A stretch of 64,000 nucleotides of DNA. It comes from Jaltomata sinuosa (lineage: Eukaryota; Streptophyta; Magnoliopsida; Solanales; Solanaceae). The DNA is taken from NCBI GenBank assembly GCA_003996215.1, contig QJPP01000862.1, positions 1 through 64,000 on the forward strand, given 5' to 3'. Of this stretch, positions 11,190-23,300 are shown in pieces; the stretch's first letter is position 1; each line of letters begins with the position of its first letter. The notes under the pieces were generated by a model. It was given only the letters and a program-made list of their open reading frames with translations, was not told the origin of the DNA and searched no databases. Both the position numbers and the translations under genes were made by a program.

Positions 11190-13904
11190 TCATGATCATT
11201 TCCCAAGTGTGGTGACTGTTTTGGATGTGAATCATGTTCATAAGAAACTCTTATAAGCAAGTTAATTTGAAATCACCCCAACCAAAGAAATTTTCATATA
11301 AGAACAAACTAGGGTCAACTTCAAATGATCATAACTCTCAGAATACAAATTTGAAGGTGTCCTAATACCTATTAAATTAACGGTCTTTGAGTCTTCTTTC
11401 CAACGTCACTGATCTTGCATTAATATGATTATGGAGTAAAAAGTAATTCATGTTTTACTAAAGGGTGTCTGTCTGTCAAAATGACAGAGAGAAACCATGA
11501 GAAGGTTTCATGTGTCATGGAATGATCCACGGTCCAAGAAACCAACCCGTGGAAATCAGACCTGAAACTATTTTTTTGCCTGAAAACCACGAGGAGGTTC
11601 CATGGATTGTGGAATGATCCATGGGTCATGAAATCAACTCGTGGAAATCAGTATAGAGGCCAGAAACTTTGCCCAAAAACCACGAACTCTTTTCACGAAC
11701 CGTGATCCATTCTACGAGTTGTGGTTCATGCTCGTGGAACCTAGCGACGAGTTTTTTCAGCAGTTTTTAATTTAGTTTTCTAGGGGTATTTCAGACCATT
11801 CCTTCTTCTTTTAGCTCTGGCTATAAATAGTTTTAGGCTTATTTTATTAAGTAAATTACCTACCAACATATCAATTTTCCTCATTCAATCTCTCAAGTCA
11901 GTTTCAAAGGAGAAAAGAGCGTTCTTCTCAAAATTTCAGACCTAGGACATTCTCCATCAATCTTCAAACTTCAGGTTCACTTCAGGGGTTATCATCAACC
12001 AGGTATGTAAGATTCCAATGAGTGTTTCGTTTCACCCTCATGCCCAAAGTTTTAGATTTCAGTATGAATTTATAAGTTATGATTCTAGGGTTCTTACTCA
12101 AACATGTGTTTCACTATGAATTTGATTTCTTGATGATTCTACATAACCACTGGCCTTGTTACAATGATTTTTACATGAATTTCTATAAATAGATTTCAAA
12201 ACCCAAAATATTTGGGAGAAGCTTGTGTTACCCTGATTTTATAATATTTTCTCAGAATTTAGACCTCCATTCAGAATTTAGTTCAGCTTGTCAGCATTCA
12301 GTCCAAGCAAGTTTAAGTTTCCTCATGATAATTTGAGCTATGGGTTTTGGCTTTCAGACAAGTATTCATGATTCCCTATCACTTTAGTCCAGTTGTTTTA
12401 AATACAAAAGAACTATGCATGATTTAGCAGGTTTTGGCCTACCTTCAGTATGATCTACAAAATATGTTTTAAATATGAACAGGTTTGACATTCACATATG
12501 TCACATGATACAAACCGTTCTCATGCATTATTAGTAAGGTACTCAGTCAGTCAGAATTACATGATTAGAATGCTTCATTCTCAGCAATAGTTGGCATTCT
12601 CAGATTATATCAGTATTTTGAGCTATCCAGTATTTCAGTTGCATTTATAGCTTTATATTCAGTTGGGAGTAGACTTATCACCGAGCAGACAAAGAGATGA
12701 AGGCTCACCCATCAGTTTAGGCTGAGAACTTTAGTAGTAATCCTTAAGTTCCATAACTACGGGACCACCATAGGTTCTAAAGGGGTCACCCGTCATATTA
12801 GGCTTGATACCCTTGTCCCTTGTGGACATTAGTTTAGTGGATCCACGTCAAATTTGTTTGTATTCTTGGCAAGGTATGAACACCCTCCCAGTTAGGGTTA
12901 TAGGTTGTCCCCACAGTAAGCTCAGCTTGGGGTATGTCAGTTAACAGTAGCTCCCACAGTCCCTATTCATTATTGCATGACCTTGCATTAAGTTATTCTG
13001 TTCAGTTCAGTATTATACAGTTGCATGTTTATATACTTGGTCATTGCTTTACCCTATACCTTTTTGCTTGCATTTAGTACACTATATAAGTATTTTTAGC
13101 ATGCTCAGTAGAAGAAAGTCCCCTAAGGATTTACTTTAAACATGACTTTTAGCATGACTCGTGATTTCCAGCTTAGTTGCACTATTTCATGATTTACAGA
13201 CATACTTTATCTTTTTAATCCATGGAATCCCAAGTAACAGTTTTACTTATCTTTAAAAATCATGATCTCACAGCACAGTCCAACAACATGATTTACATTC
13301 TCTTCAGTAAAATTGTTTATGTTCTACAGTTTTGACTTATGCACTTCAGATGTTATACTTCAGTCATGTTTTCAGTATACCTATTTTCTCATGTTTTCAA
13401 AGTTAGTGCATTATCTCACATGCTCAGTACATTCAAAGTACTGACTGCATACTTTCCTTGTGCTATATTATTTTATGATATAGGTTACAGTGCTAGCTCC
13501 CATGATCATGGTCAGACACATCACAACTTCCAGTCAGCAAGGGATGAGTTCTCCTTAATCAATAACTCCAGTCAGGTAGTAGTCATAGTAGTTTATTTTT
13601 TAGTTCTTATATATTGATTAGAGATAGTTGGGGGTCACATCCCAGCTAACTGCAGTCAGTGTTAATAGAGGGTTCATAGACAGTCAGACAGTCAGTCACT
13701 TGTTGTATCAGTTTTCAAATACTAGTGTATCTCAGCTTATGATAGTTTATTTTATTTTAACAGTTTTAAGAGCTAAACACATTTCACTTTCTGCATTATC
13801 TTTCAGTCTATATGTCAGCAGTATGCCAGGCCATGGGTTAGCTTGGGGTCACTTATGACCCCAAGCACCATGTTGCGTCCATGATATAGGCTTGAGATAT
13901 GACA
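11190..13904 (+). mobile_element. Array LTR 2 (shared middle LTR, 5' end deleted)
   Basis: Aligns with LTR 1 from its position 51 (TCATGATCATT at 5767 and 11190) to the terminal GACA at 13904. The first 50 bases present in LTR 1 and LTR 3, including the TGTAACACC terminus, are missing. It serves both as 3' LTR of internal 1 and as 5' LTR of internal 2. Confidence 0.85.
11822..11829 (+). promoter_or_regulatory. TATA box of array LTR 2
   Basis: TATAAATA in the same GCTCTGGC context as in LTR 1. Confidence 0.7.
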
Positions 13905-16611
13905 AACGTTCTTCAGAGCATAGAGTTCAAGTGTCCTAGGATGTTTGTGAAGTCGTGTCTAGTAGAGTCTTGCTTATGGGTGTTTTTGCACCATACTTAT
14001 AATCAGGAGGCTACAAGGCATTTAGGAAATATTTTCCTTCTTTCATACTCCAGATCATGCAGTAAAATTGTTCCTTCAGAAACTTATGCAAATTCATGCA
14101 TTCATCCAATTCCTCCAATCATGCCTCATCTTTGAGGTAGTGCAGACAGTATTGTTCAGATTCTTATCAGTAAGATGCTCTCAGATAGAGTCATCAAAAA
14201 AGTTTAGAGACAACATGAGGGCTTGAGAGGAGCCCACTAGTGTATTAAAGTCTACCAATCCAAGAGCATGTACTATTTTCCACTCGTGCAATTGAGCCTA
14301 CAGTAGAATGTGCCCTCAGACCCCCTTCTTGAAACTTTACTATGAATGGCACCATAGCCAAAAGGTATAGTTATGTAAGCGCTTGGGTAGTATAGTGACT
14401 CAATAGTTAGTATGAATTGAGATTTTATAGGCCATAAGTAGCAGAATGACCCAAGATATAAATGTATGAATTCAGAAGTATTGTGGCTATGAAAGGAAAA
14501 ATGGTTGGTTCAGATGAGTTAGAGCATATTTAAACTAGGTGAATAATATCCTTGAATGGTAGAAAGGTAGATGTGTATCCAGAGTAGTATGTTGTGGCAT
14601 GAATTCAAGAGATTATAGATAAACGATGTTGAGTCCTTTTGTGTGGTCTGAATTCAATTGATTTTGGTGGATGTGAACTTAGAGATGTGATGTTAATAGG
14701 AGAATAAGCAAAGGTCAGGTATCTAAGTGTTAGAAGAAGTGGTTATATATCCCAGTAAGAGTATGATTCCTCTAGTGATAGCCTTAAGGGTAAAGATAAA
14801 GCTAAGAGATGCCTCAGAAGAAGACTAAGCAAGGGTTTAGAATAATCATCTATAGCTTAATAGGGAGAGTTTAGTGTCTAGGAATCCAGTGATAACCCAA
14901 CCTTACAAGACGTAGTTGATTATAGCCTAGTTTAGGAGAGAGATCTGTAGACTTAGAGGGGTGAATTTGAAGCTAAGGGGGAGATAGTAGAATGAAAAAC
15001 CAAGTCGAGTTTTGTGACTCATCCATTACAGAATTCTAGAAAGGGCTATGATAGGATATCAATCCATTCTTATTCCAGCAGATTTCCTAGCACCTTAGTC
15101 AAGGTTACATTATACTCAAACATATTTATGTCATACTCACGGATAAGTTTATGCACTCCATACAGATTCATGTCCATGATCAGCATTTAAAACAAACAGA
15201 AATTGCTCTAGACAGTGATTCCAGTGTTACTCTATGATTTTATGAATTTCATCTTTATTCCATAAGACTCGTTATACAAGTAAACTCATATCTCACAGTA
15301 TGCTCATTTCTATGTACTCAGACCAGTCCTTACAATATACCTTGATGGCTAATAAAATCATGCTACATCATGTATATGTTGAGACCAGATTTCTTGGACA
15401 GTTCATGGTTATGAGTCATTACTCTAACCAAGCTTCATATGTCCAAAATGTGAGACACTCAGACCTTTGTACTTGAATTTTAAGACCTCACCTTGAGTGC
15501 CTAGAACATGCCAAGAGTAAGTCAAGACTGATCAATATTTTCTTCATTCGTGATGCTCATGCTCTCACTCCATTCCTTCAGTGATCTTGGGTTATGTTTT
15601 CAAAGTTTTTTGTGGAGAAAGCTAAGTAGTAGATTAGATAGGAAGTACTAGATTTTTCTCTTGTTGGTGTCCCTTTGTATAAGTTATTGCAGTTACAGTT
15701 TCTACATATGCTAAGGAAGAGGAGATGAGTCTCAGGTAGTGTGAGCTACAAAGAAACCATAAGGTGATCATAGTGATAGGCTTGAATGTCATGATAATAT
15801 ACATGTGGGCCTTTGATTTATGCAACTAGCGACCATTGATTAGAGTTCAAGGTTAGTTGATTTTTGTGATAAGAAGGAATATATTTCTTGGGATATAACT
15901 CCAGATGCAAGAGATTTAGTCAAGATAGTCTTGAACATGATGAAAGCAGGTAGTTAGACTCAGACCTTAGCATATATGTGTGCACTGATGAGAATTTTAG
16001 TTGCAAATGGTAAGCATGGTATTCAGACAAGTTGGTGTGGTTATAATGGGTGTTCCTAAGCTTCAAAGCTATCAACTGTATTGTTAAGGTGGGAATAGTC
16101 TTGTTATTATTCCGTGCCTAGGGTGCTCATACCTTATGTCCAGTAGCTTCAACTAGCAAGATAGTAGACTCCTTATATCATAATAGTTCAGACATGCTGG
16201 TAATCATTCCTAAGGCCAGAAGGACTTACGTTCAATTTAGTTTGTGCTAGTAAGTTCAGTTTAGAAGAAAATAGTTTTCTCTAATGGTTATTCCCCTCAG
16301 TTTTATGTTCCTTTCAGTTACTAAGATTTCTATGAATACGTTCGTTCTTTATGAGTTTCAGCTAAGTCCCTACTCTCACTCCAGACCATTTATCATGTTG
16401 GCCATTCAATTTCATGTCCTACTAGTGTTCTTATGCTCTCAGTATGCATACATGCCTCACGAACCCAGTTCAATCCATATATCAGTCGTAATTCAGTTAC
16501 CATGTTAGTATTCAAGCTTTTAGAACACAGTTGGTGGGATTGCAGCTCTTTTCCCATAACCTCAGCCTTGTTAGTCTTCATTTGAGGACAAATTATCCCA
16601 AGGAGGGATAT
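13905..16611 (+). mobile_element. Array internal region 2 (no pol)
   Basis: A diverged second copy of internal region 1, similar over its whole length and almost the same size (2.7 kb). Its primer-binding site is decayed (ACGTTCTTCAGAGC near 13906). A weak polypurine tract, AAGGAGGGATA, lies at 16600-16610. It again contains no pol motif. Frames such as 16284-16508 are unrecognisable. Confidence 0.75.
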
Positions 16612-19342
16612 TATAACACCCTTAAAATTCCAAGCTAAGAACCAAACTATTTCCATAAGTGTCATGATTATTTCCCTAGTGTGGTGAGTGCTTTGGATGT
16701 GAATCATGTTCATAAGAAACTCCTATAAGCAAGTTAAGTTGAAAGCACCCCAACCAAAGAACTTTTCAACTAATATTAAACTAGGGTCAACTTCAAATTA
16801 CCATAACTCCCTAGATATAAAGTTTTAGGTGGCCTAGTACCCACCAAATTAAAGATCTTTGAGTCTTATTTCCAAATCCACTGACCGTGAATTAATATGA
16901 GTCCGGAGTATAAAGTTATTAATGTCTTACTAAAGGGTGTCTGTCTATCAAAATGACAGACAGAAACCACGAGAAGGTTCCACGGGTCATCGCATTATCC
17001 ACGGGCCGTGAAACCAACCCGTGGAAATCAGACCTAAAACTATTTTTTTGTCTAAAAATCACGAGGAGGTTCCATGGGTCATGTAATGCTCCACGGGTCA
17101 TGAAAAAAACTTGTGGAAATTAGTCCAGAGGCCAGAAACTTTGCCCATAAACAACGAACCCTTTCCACGAACCATGATCCATTCTACAGGTCATGGTTCA
17201 TGCTCGTGAAACCCAGTGACGAGTTTTTTTAGCAGTTTTTAATTTAGTATTCCAGGGGTATTTCAAACCATTCCTTCTTCTTTTAGCTCTGGCTATAAAT
17301 AGTTTTAGGCTTATTTTATTAAGTAAAATACCTCCCAACATATCAGTTTTCCTTAATCAATTTCTCAAGTTAGTTTCAAAGGAGAAAAGAGCGTTCTTCT
17401 CCAAATTTCAGACCTAGGGCTTTCTCCATCAAGCTTCAAACTTCAGGTTCTCTTCAATGGTTATCATCAACCATGTATGTGGGATTCCAATGAGAGTTTC
17501 CTTTTACCCTCATGCCCAAAGTTTCATATTTCAGTTTGAATTTACAAGTTATGATTCCAGGGTTCTTACTCAAACATGTGTTTCACTATGGATTTGATTT
17601 CTTGATGATTCTACATAACCACTAGCCTTGCTAGAGTAATTTTTACATGAATTCCTGCAAATAGATTTCAAAACCCAAGATATTTGGGAGAAGCTTGTTT
17701 TAGCTTGATTTTACAATATTTTCTCAGAATTTAGCCCTCCCTTCAAAATTTAGTTCTGCTTCTTAGCATTCAGTCCAAGCAAGTTTAAGTTTCCTGATGA
17801 TAATTTTAACTATGGGTTTTGGCTTCCAGACAAGTATTCATGATTTCCAATCACTTTAGTCTAGTTGTTTTAAAATTTCAAAAGAACTATGCATGATTAA
17901 GCAGGTTTCGGCCTACCTTCAGTATGATCGAAAAAATATGTTTTAAATATGAATAGTTTTGACATTCAGATATGTCACATGATACAAACCATTCTCATGC
18001 ATTATTAGTCAGGTACTCAGTCAGTCAGAATTACATGATTAGAATGCTTCATTCTCAGCAATAGTTGGCATTCTCAGATTATATCAGTATTTTGAGCTAT
18101 CCAGTATTTTAGTTCCATTCGTAGCTTTATATTCAGTGGGGAGTAGACTTAGCACAAAGAATATAAAGGGATGAAGGCTCACCCGTTAGTTTAGGCTGAG
18201 ACTTTTAGTAGCAATCCTTAAGTCCCAGAACTACAGCGCCACCGTAGGTTCTAACGGGGTCACCCGTCAGATTAGGCTTGACACTCTTGTCCCTTGTGGA
18301 CATAAGTTTAGTGGATCCATGTCAGATTTGTTTGTACCCTTGGCAAGGTATGAATACCCTCCCAGTCAGGGTTATTGGTTGGCTCCCACAGTCCATATTC
18401 ATATTGCATGACCTTGTATTCAGTTCAGTTCATAATTATACAATTGCATGTTTATATACTTGGTAATTGCATTACCCTATACCTTTTAGCTTGCATTCAG
18501 TACACTATATAAGTATTTTTAGCATGCTCAGTAGAAGAAACTCCCCTATGGATTTACTTTAAACATGACTTTTAGCATGACTCATGATTTTTAGCTCAGT
18601 TGCACTATTTAATGATTTACGGACATACTTTATCTTTTTAATCCATGGAATCCCATGTAACAATTTTACTTATCTTTAAGCATCATGATCTCACTGCTAC
18701 AGTCCGGCAACATGATTTACATTCTCTTCTGTAAAAGAGTTTATATTCTACAATTTTGACTTATGCACTTCACATGTTAGACTTAGTCCAGTTTTCAGCC
18801 ATGCTTTCATTATACCGGTTTTCTTATGATTTCAAAGTTAGTGCATTATCTCACATGCTCAGTACATTCAAAGTACTGACCGCATACCTTTCTTGTGTTG
18901 TATCGTTTTATAATGTAGGTTACAGTGCTAGCTCCCAGGATCATGGTCAGACAGATCGTAGATTCCAGTCAGCAAGGGATGAGTTCTCCTTATTCGAGAA
19001 CTCTAGTCAGTTGGTAGTCATAGTTGTTTATTTTTTAGTTCTTATATATTGATTAGAGATAGTTGGGGGTCATGTCCCGGCTAATTGTAGTCAGTGTTAA
19101 TAGAGGCTTCATAGACAGTCAGACAGTCAATCAGTTGTTGTATCAATTTTCAAATGCTATTGTATCTCAGCTTATGATAGTTCATTTTGTTATAAAATTG
19201 TTTTTAAGAGCTCAACACATTTCAGCTTCCACATTATCTTTCAGTCTATATCTCAGAAGTATGTCAGGCCATGTGTTAGCTTTAGGTCACTTTGGACCCT
19301 AAGAACCGTGTCGCATCCAGGGTGTAGGCTAGGGTCATGACA
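16612..19342 (+). mobile_element. Array LTR 3
   Basis: Starts TATAACACCC (first G changed to A) and ends GGGTCATGACA, 2731 bp. The TATA box is at 17294. It is followed directly by the right copy of the ACACA duplication and then by the rest of the B LTR. Confidence 0.85.
17294..17301 (+). promoter_or_regulatory. TATA box of array LTR 3
   Basis: TATAAATA in the conserved GCTCTGGC context. Confidence 0.7.
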
Positions 19343-19347
19343 ACACA
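19343..19347. repeat. Target-site duplication, right copy (ACACA)
   Basis: Matches 5712-5716. B LTR sequence resumes immediately afterwards. Confidence 0.85.
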
Positions 19348-19606
19348 ATTGGCCCTCATAACTTGGTTTGTTAGCGCAAGTAGGTGATGCACCTACTTGT
19401 CACATTTGAGCTTAGATAAGTCGAGAAAGCACCTCTCTTATTTTATCTTAATTTCCAAACTCTCATCCTTATACTTTGACATAACACTTATATATATTTG
19501 GCCATTTCGAATTCTAGGCCACAGTACCTCCTCACCACCCGGAGCTTAAGTACCTTCATTGATATCGACTTAGTCGTATAGGTGTTGAAAGGTAAGGGGT
19601 GTTACA
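19348..19606 (-). mobile_element. 3' LTR of element B, second part
   Basis: Matches the end of the 5' LTR (27287-27546), both ending GGGGTGTTACA on the plus strand. In ~240 aligned bases I count by eye about 25 differences between the two LTRs of B. Confidence 0.85.
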
Positions 19607-19617
19607 TCCTTCCCCCC
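19607..19617 (-). other. Polypurine tract of element B
   Basis: The plus strand TCCTTCCCCCC gives GGGGGGAAGGA on the minus strand, directly before the 3' LTR. This is the normal priming site for plus-strand DNA. The flanking GAGGATGAATTATTC matches the usual gypsy 3' tail. Confidence 0.8.
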
Positions 19618-19860
19618 GTAGAATAATTCATCCTCGAATGAGGGTAACGTGTATAAAGCTCTACTTGTTTAGGATTTACATAAATTTTGGTAGAGTTTCC
19701 TATGTAATTGGGACTATCCAAAAACCTAAAACTCAGCAAAATTCCAACATTGTGACTCACAGAGCGATACAATGATATACAAATAAATGCAATCATTTGT
19801 ACATGTTCAAACCTGTTCATATTTGCACAATAGGAAAAATATCAAGAACATAAGGATATG
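19618..19860 (-). mobile_element. 3' untranslated tail of element B
   Basis: Non-coding stretch between the integrase end and the polypurine tract. No other feature is seen. Confidence 0.55.
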
Positions 19861-20440
19861 ACTTACCTCTATACTATCTTCAGGTCATAAATAACTGGGG
19901 ATAATTTTTCCTCATTTCTTTCTTGGCTTCCCACATCATTTCCTCGACATTATTATTTCTCCAGAACACATTTACTTAGGCTATTTCTTTAGTTTTGAGC
20001 TTCCTACTTGACGATCTAGGATAGAGATTGGCACCTTCTTCATAAGATAAGTCATTAGAAAGTTGAACATCTTTGATAGGCATAATACGTGAAGGATCTC
20101 CTATGCTCCTTCGTAGCATCAATACATGAAATACAGGATGGACTGCCTCTAATTCTAAGGGTAACTCTAGCTTAAATGCCACTTTTCCTACCCTCTGAGT
20201 GATCCTGAATGGTCCAATATATCTTGGACTAATCTTTCCCTTTTTACCGAATCGCATAACACCTTTCATGGGTGAAACCTTTAGGAAAATCCAAGCACTA
20301 ACATTAAATTCCAAATCTCGACGTCGCACATTTGCATATGATTTTTGCCTACTCTGGGCCATTAGTAATCTTTCTTAGATTAGCTTCACCTTCTCCATTG
20401 CCTGATGAACTAGGTCAGGCCCTTATAATTCTGCTTCCCC
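19861..20440 (-). pseudogene. Element B integrase C-terminus with chromodomain-like end
   Basis: The frame at 19976-20362 reads as the gypsy integrase C-terminal domain, with SPMKGVMRFGKKGK, SPRYIGPFRI and HPVFHVLMLRR motifs. After a frame break, the residues around WKNNNVEEMMWEAK near 19900-19980 resemble the chromodomain-like tail of plant chromoviruses, which helps direct integration to heterochromatin. Frameshifts and stops mean no product is expected. It is the 3' end of pol and adjoins the 3' LTR as expected. Confidence 0.8.
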
Positions 20441-21130
20441 AATTTCAAACCAGCCAATCGGTGATCTACATTTTTGCCCGTATAAAACTTCATAAGGAGC
20501 CATCTAATTGCTTGCATGGAAGCTATTATTATAAGAAAACTCAATTAGTTGCAAATGGTCATCCCAAACCCCTTTAAAATCTAGTACACAAGCTCTTAGC
20601 ATATCCTCGAGTGTCTAAATAGTGTGTTCTGCTTGTCCATCAGTCTGTGAATGAAAAGATGTACTGAGACTTACTTGAGTACCTAAGCCTCTCTTGAAAG
20701 TCCTCTGAATTTGTTTTGTAAACTGAGCACCCCTGTCCAAAATGATGGAAATTGGGACACCATGAAGTTGAACTATTTCATTAATATACAACTTGGCATA
20801 ATCTTCAGCTATATAAGTTGTCTTGAGTGGCAAAAACTGAGTCAGTTTTGTCAGTCTATCTACAATCACCCATATGGAATCATGCTTCTTATAAGTATAG
20901 GGTAATCCTATACTAAAATCTATGTTGATCACCTCCCATTTCCAGGTCGGTATCACTATACTTTGAGTCAGTCCTCTGGGCATCTGGTGCTCAACTTTTA
21001 CCTGTTGAAAATTTGAGGATTAGGATACAAACTCTACAATATTTCTCTTCATATTATTCCACCAATAAATTTGTCGAAGATCATGATATATATTTGTCAC
21101 TCATGGATGGATTCAATAGCGGGAATAGTG
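20441..21130 (-). pseudogene. Element B integrase zinc finger and catalytic core
   Basis: The open frame 20615-20983 holds the core. All three acidic catalytic positions are still there: Asp in INIDF, Asp in IILDRG and Glu in DGQAEH. Upstream (about 21010-21120) the zinc-binding region keeps its two His, but the usual CPNC reads as stop-S-S-N-F, so both Cys are lost. In a working element this enzyme joins the cDNA to the genome. Here the catalytic core has outlived the finger. Confidence 0.8.
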
Positions 21131-21795
21131 GACTGTAAAAAAAAATCTCTCAAAGCTCCCCAACATTAGGTACACATAGACGACCTTGATATCTCAGAAC
21201 CATATCTTCCTTAATCTATAATAATGGTTGCTTCTCCACCATAATTTCTTCTGTCAATCTTACTAACTCAGGATCATCATATTATCGTTCCTTTACCTCT
21301 GTTATAATTGAGGATTCCGCTGCATTTTGGATAACAAATCCCCCATTACCTGGGTCTAGTAGTCAAACTTGCAAATTAGCTAACTGATGTAGTATCTTGT
21401 CATCTCAATCATTCTATTTTCCCCGTGGCTTAAACATCCCATGGATTTGCAGTTAAGTGCATCGGCCACTACATTGGCCTTATCTGAATGGTACAAAATA
21501 TCTACATCATAATCCTTTAGTAGTTGTAGCCACCTTATTTGCCTTAGGTTTAATTCCTTTAGTTTGAATAAATATTGTAGACTTTTGTGATATGTAATCA
21601 CATCTACACGGATTCCAAACAAGTAATGGCGGAAAATTTTCAGGGCAAATATAACTGCTGCCAATTCAAGATCATGAGTAGGTAATTTTACTTGTGCTTT
21701 CTCAGCTTTTTTGAGACATAGGCAATAACTTTACTATGCTGAATTAGAACTCAACCAAACCTAATCCTTGAAGCATAACAATAAACTATGTAACC
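21131..21795 (-). pseudogene. Element B RNase H domain
   Basis: The frame 21380-21664 contains ALKIFRHYLFGIRVDV and KSLQYLF, then the LYHSDKANVVADAL motif that closes the RNase H/tether region. The catalytic Asp of the usual TDHKSLQY motif is Tyr here (TYHKSLQY), so the fold is inactive even without the frame breaks at 21665-21795. The stretch 21131-21379 is the degenerate linker to integrase. Confidence 0.8.
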
Positions 21796-22700
21796 TTATG
21801 TGCCCTCTGGCAGAGATAAGATAGGCGCTAAAGTAAGCATATCCTTCAACTCCAGAAAACTCTGCTTACATGCATCAAACCAATGGAACTTGGCTGCTTT
21901 ATGAGTCAACTTTATCAATGGTGCAGAGATAGAATAAAACACTTCCACAAACCTCCGATAATAACCTGCTAAGCCAAAAAAACTACGGATCTCTGTAGCA
22001 TTCAAGGGCATCGTCCAATTCTTTAAAGCTTCCATCTTTTGGCCGTCAACTCTAATAACTTCATCTATAATTACATGGCCAAGAAGAGCCACCAAAGTCA
22101 ACCAAAACTCACACTTGGAGAATGTTGCATATAATTTATGATTCTAAAGTTTTTGCAATACCGTACGTAGATGATCTGCATGTTTAGCTTCGGACCGCAA
22201 GTAAATCAAGATATCATCAATAGATACAATCACGAATATATCTAGGAAGGGCTTGAAGTCCTGATTCATTAGGTCGATGAAAGCTGTTGCGGAATTAGTA
22301 AGCCCGAAAGACATTACTAGAAACTTAAAATGGCCATACCTTGTCCTAAAAGCTGTCTTCGGAACATCTACCCCTTCAACTCGCAGTTGGTGATACCCTG
22401 ACCAAAAGTCAATCTTTGAAAAATATTTAGCGCCTTGCAACTAATCAAAAAGGTCATCAATCCTTCGAAGAAGATATTTATTCTTGATTGTAACTTTGTT
22501 CAGCTGTCAGTAATTGATACACATTCTCAAGGACCCATTCTTTTTATGATAAAAAAAACTAGTGTGCCCCATGGCGATGTATTAGGCCTAATGAAGACTT
22601 TTTTGGGTAGATCCTTCAATTATTCCTTTAACTCTATTAGCTCAGCAGGAGACATCCTGTAAGGGGGAATTGATATCGGGTTAGTATCTGGGAGTATATC
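21796..22700 (-). pseudogene. Element B reverse transcriptase
   Basis: Two frames carry it. 22144-22440 covers the palm ([41 protein letters not shown]), with the catalytic DD intact but the usual preceding Phe replaced by Ser. 21796-22101 covers the thumb (IRSFFGLAGYYRRFVE). Upstream, 22441-22700 holds the fingers in broken frames. The first Met of the palm frame lies inside the domain and is not a true start. The enzyme would copy element RNA into cDNA; here it is a fossil. Confidence 0.85.
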
Positions 22701-23300
22701 AATGGCAAACTCAATTCCCCTTTCTAGAGGGATTCCTGGAAGATCATCCGAGAATACATCTAGAAACTGACTTACCATGGTAACCGATTGAAAAGTCATT
22801 GGTTCATCCTCTGTACTTCTTACTTGAACTAGATGATAGATATAGCCTTTAGAAATTATATTCTGAGCATTAAGGTAGGAATAAACCTACCCCTTGGAGT
22901 GGAAGCATTACCTTTCCACTCTGGGACTGTCTCTTCCAGAAAATGGAATTTGACAACCTTAGTTCTATAATTGATATTAGAATAACATGCAGCTAACCAG
23001 TCCATAACCATAATGACATTGAAGTCAATCATATCTACTTCAATTAGATCAGCTGAAGTGAGATGGTTATAAATCAACACTACACGATCTCGATAAACCC
23101 ATCTAGCTATAATAGATTTACAACTGGCATAGACATATCAGTGAGTCTAGGCAACAACTCTGGGTTTGCCCCAAACTTACCAGCAACGAGTGGGATGACA
23201 TATGAAAAGTAGAGCTAGGATCTATAAGTTCATAAATAGCATGAGTAAAAATAGTCAATGTACCTGTAACAACATCAGGTGACAAGTTCAAGTCCTGGCG
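22701..23300 (-). pseudogene. Element B aspartic protease
   Basis: The retropepsin active site is near 23200-23225. It reads LIDPSSTF where related elements have D-P-G-S-T, so the conserved Gly is Ser. The downstream flap/core part is in frame 22856-23080, with SADLIEVDMIDFNVIMVMDW followed by YRTKVVKF and EWKGN. A frame break separates the two. The protease would cut the gag-pol polyprotein. Confidence 0.75.

Larger units (their letters stand above)
5717..19342 (+). mobile_element. Three-LTR tandem array of a non-autonomous LTR element
   Basis: The order is LTR (5717-8484), internal (8485-11189), LTR (11190-13904), internal (13905-16611), LTR (16612-19342), all in one orientation, with a period of about 5.4 kb. 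Only one 5-bp duplication brackets the whole block. Each internal region keeps a leader and a 3' tail typical of gypsy elements but no RT, RNase H or integrase. It would therefore have needed enzymes from a partner. Ectopic recombination between LTRs of related copies, or between sister chromatids, is the likely cause. Confidence 0.85.
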
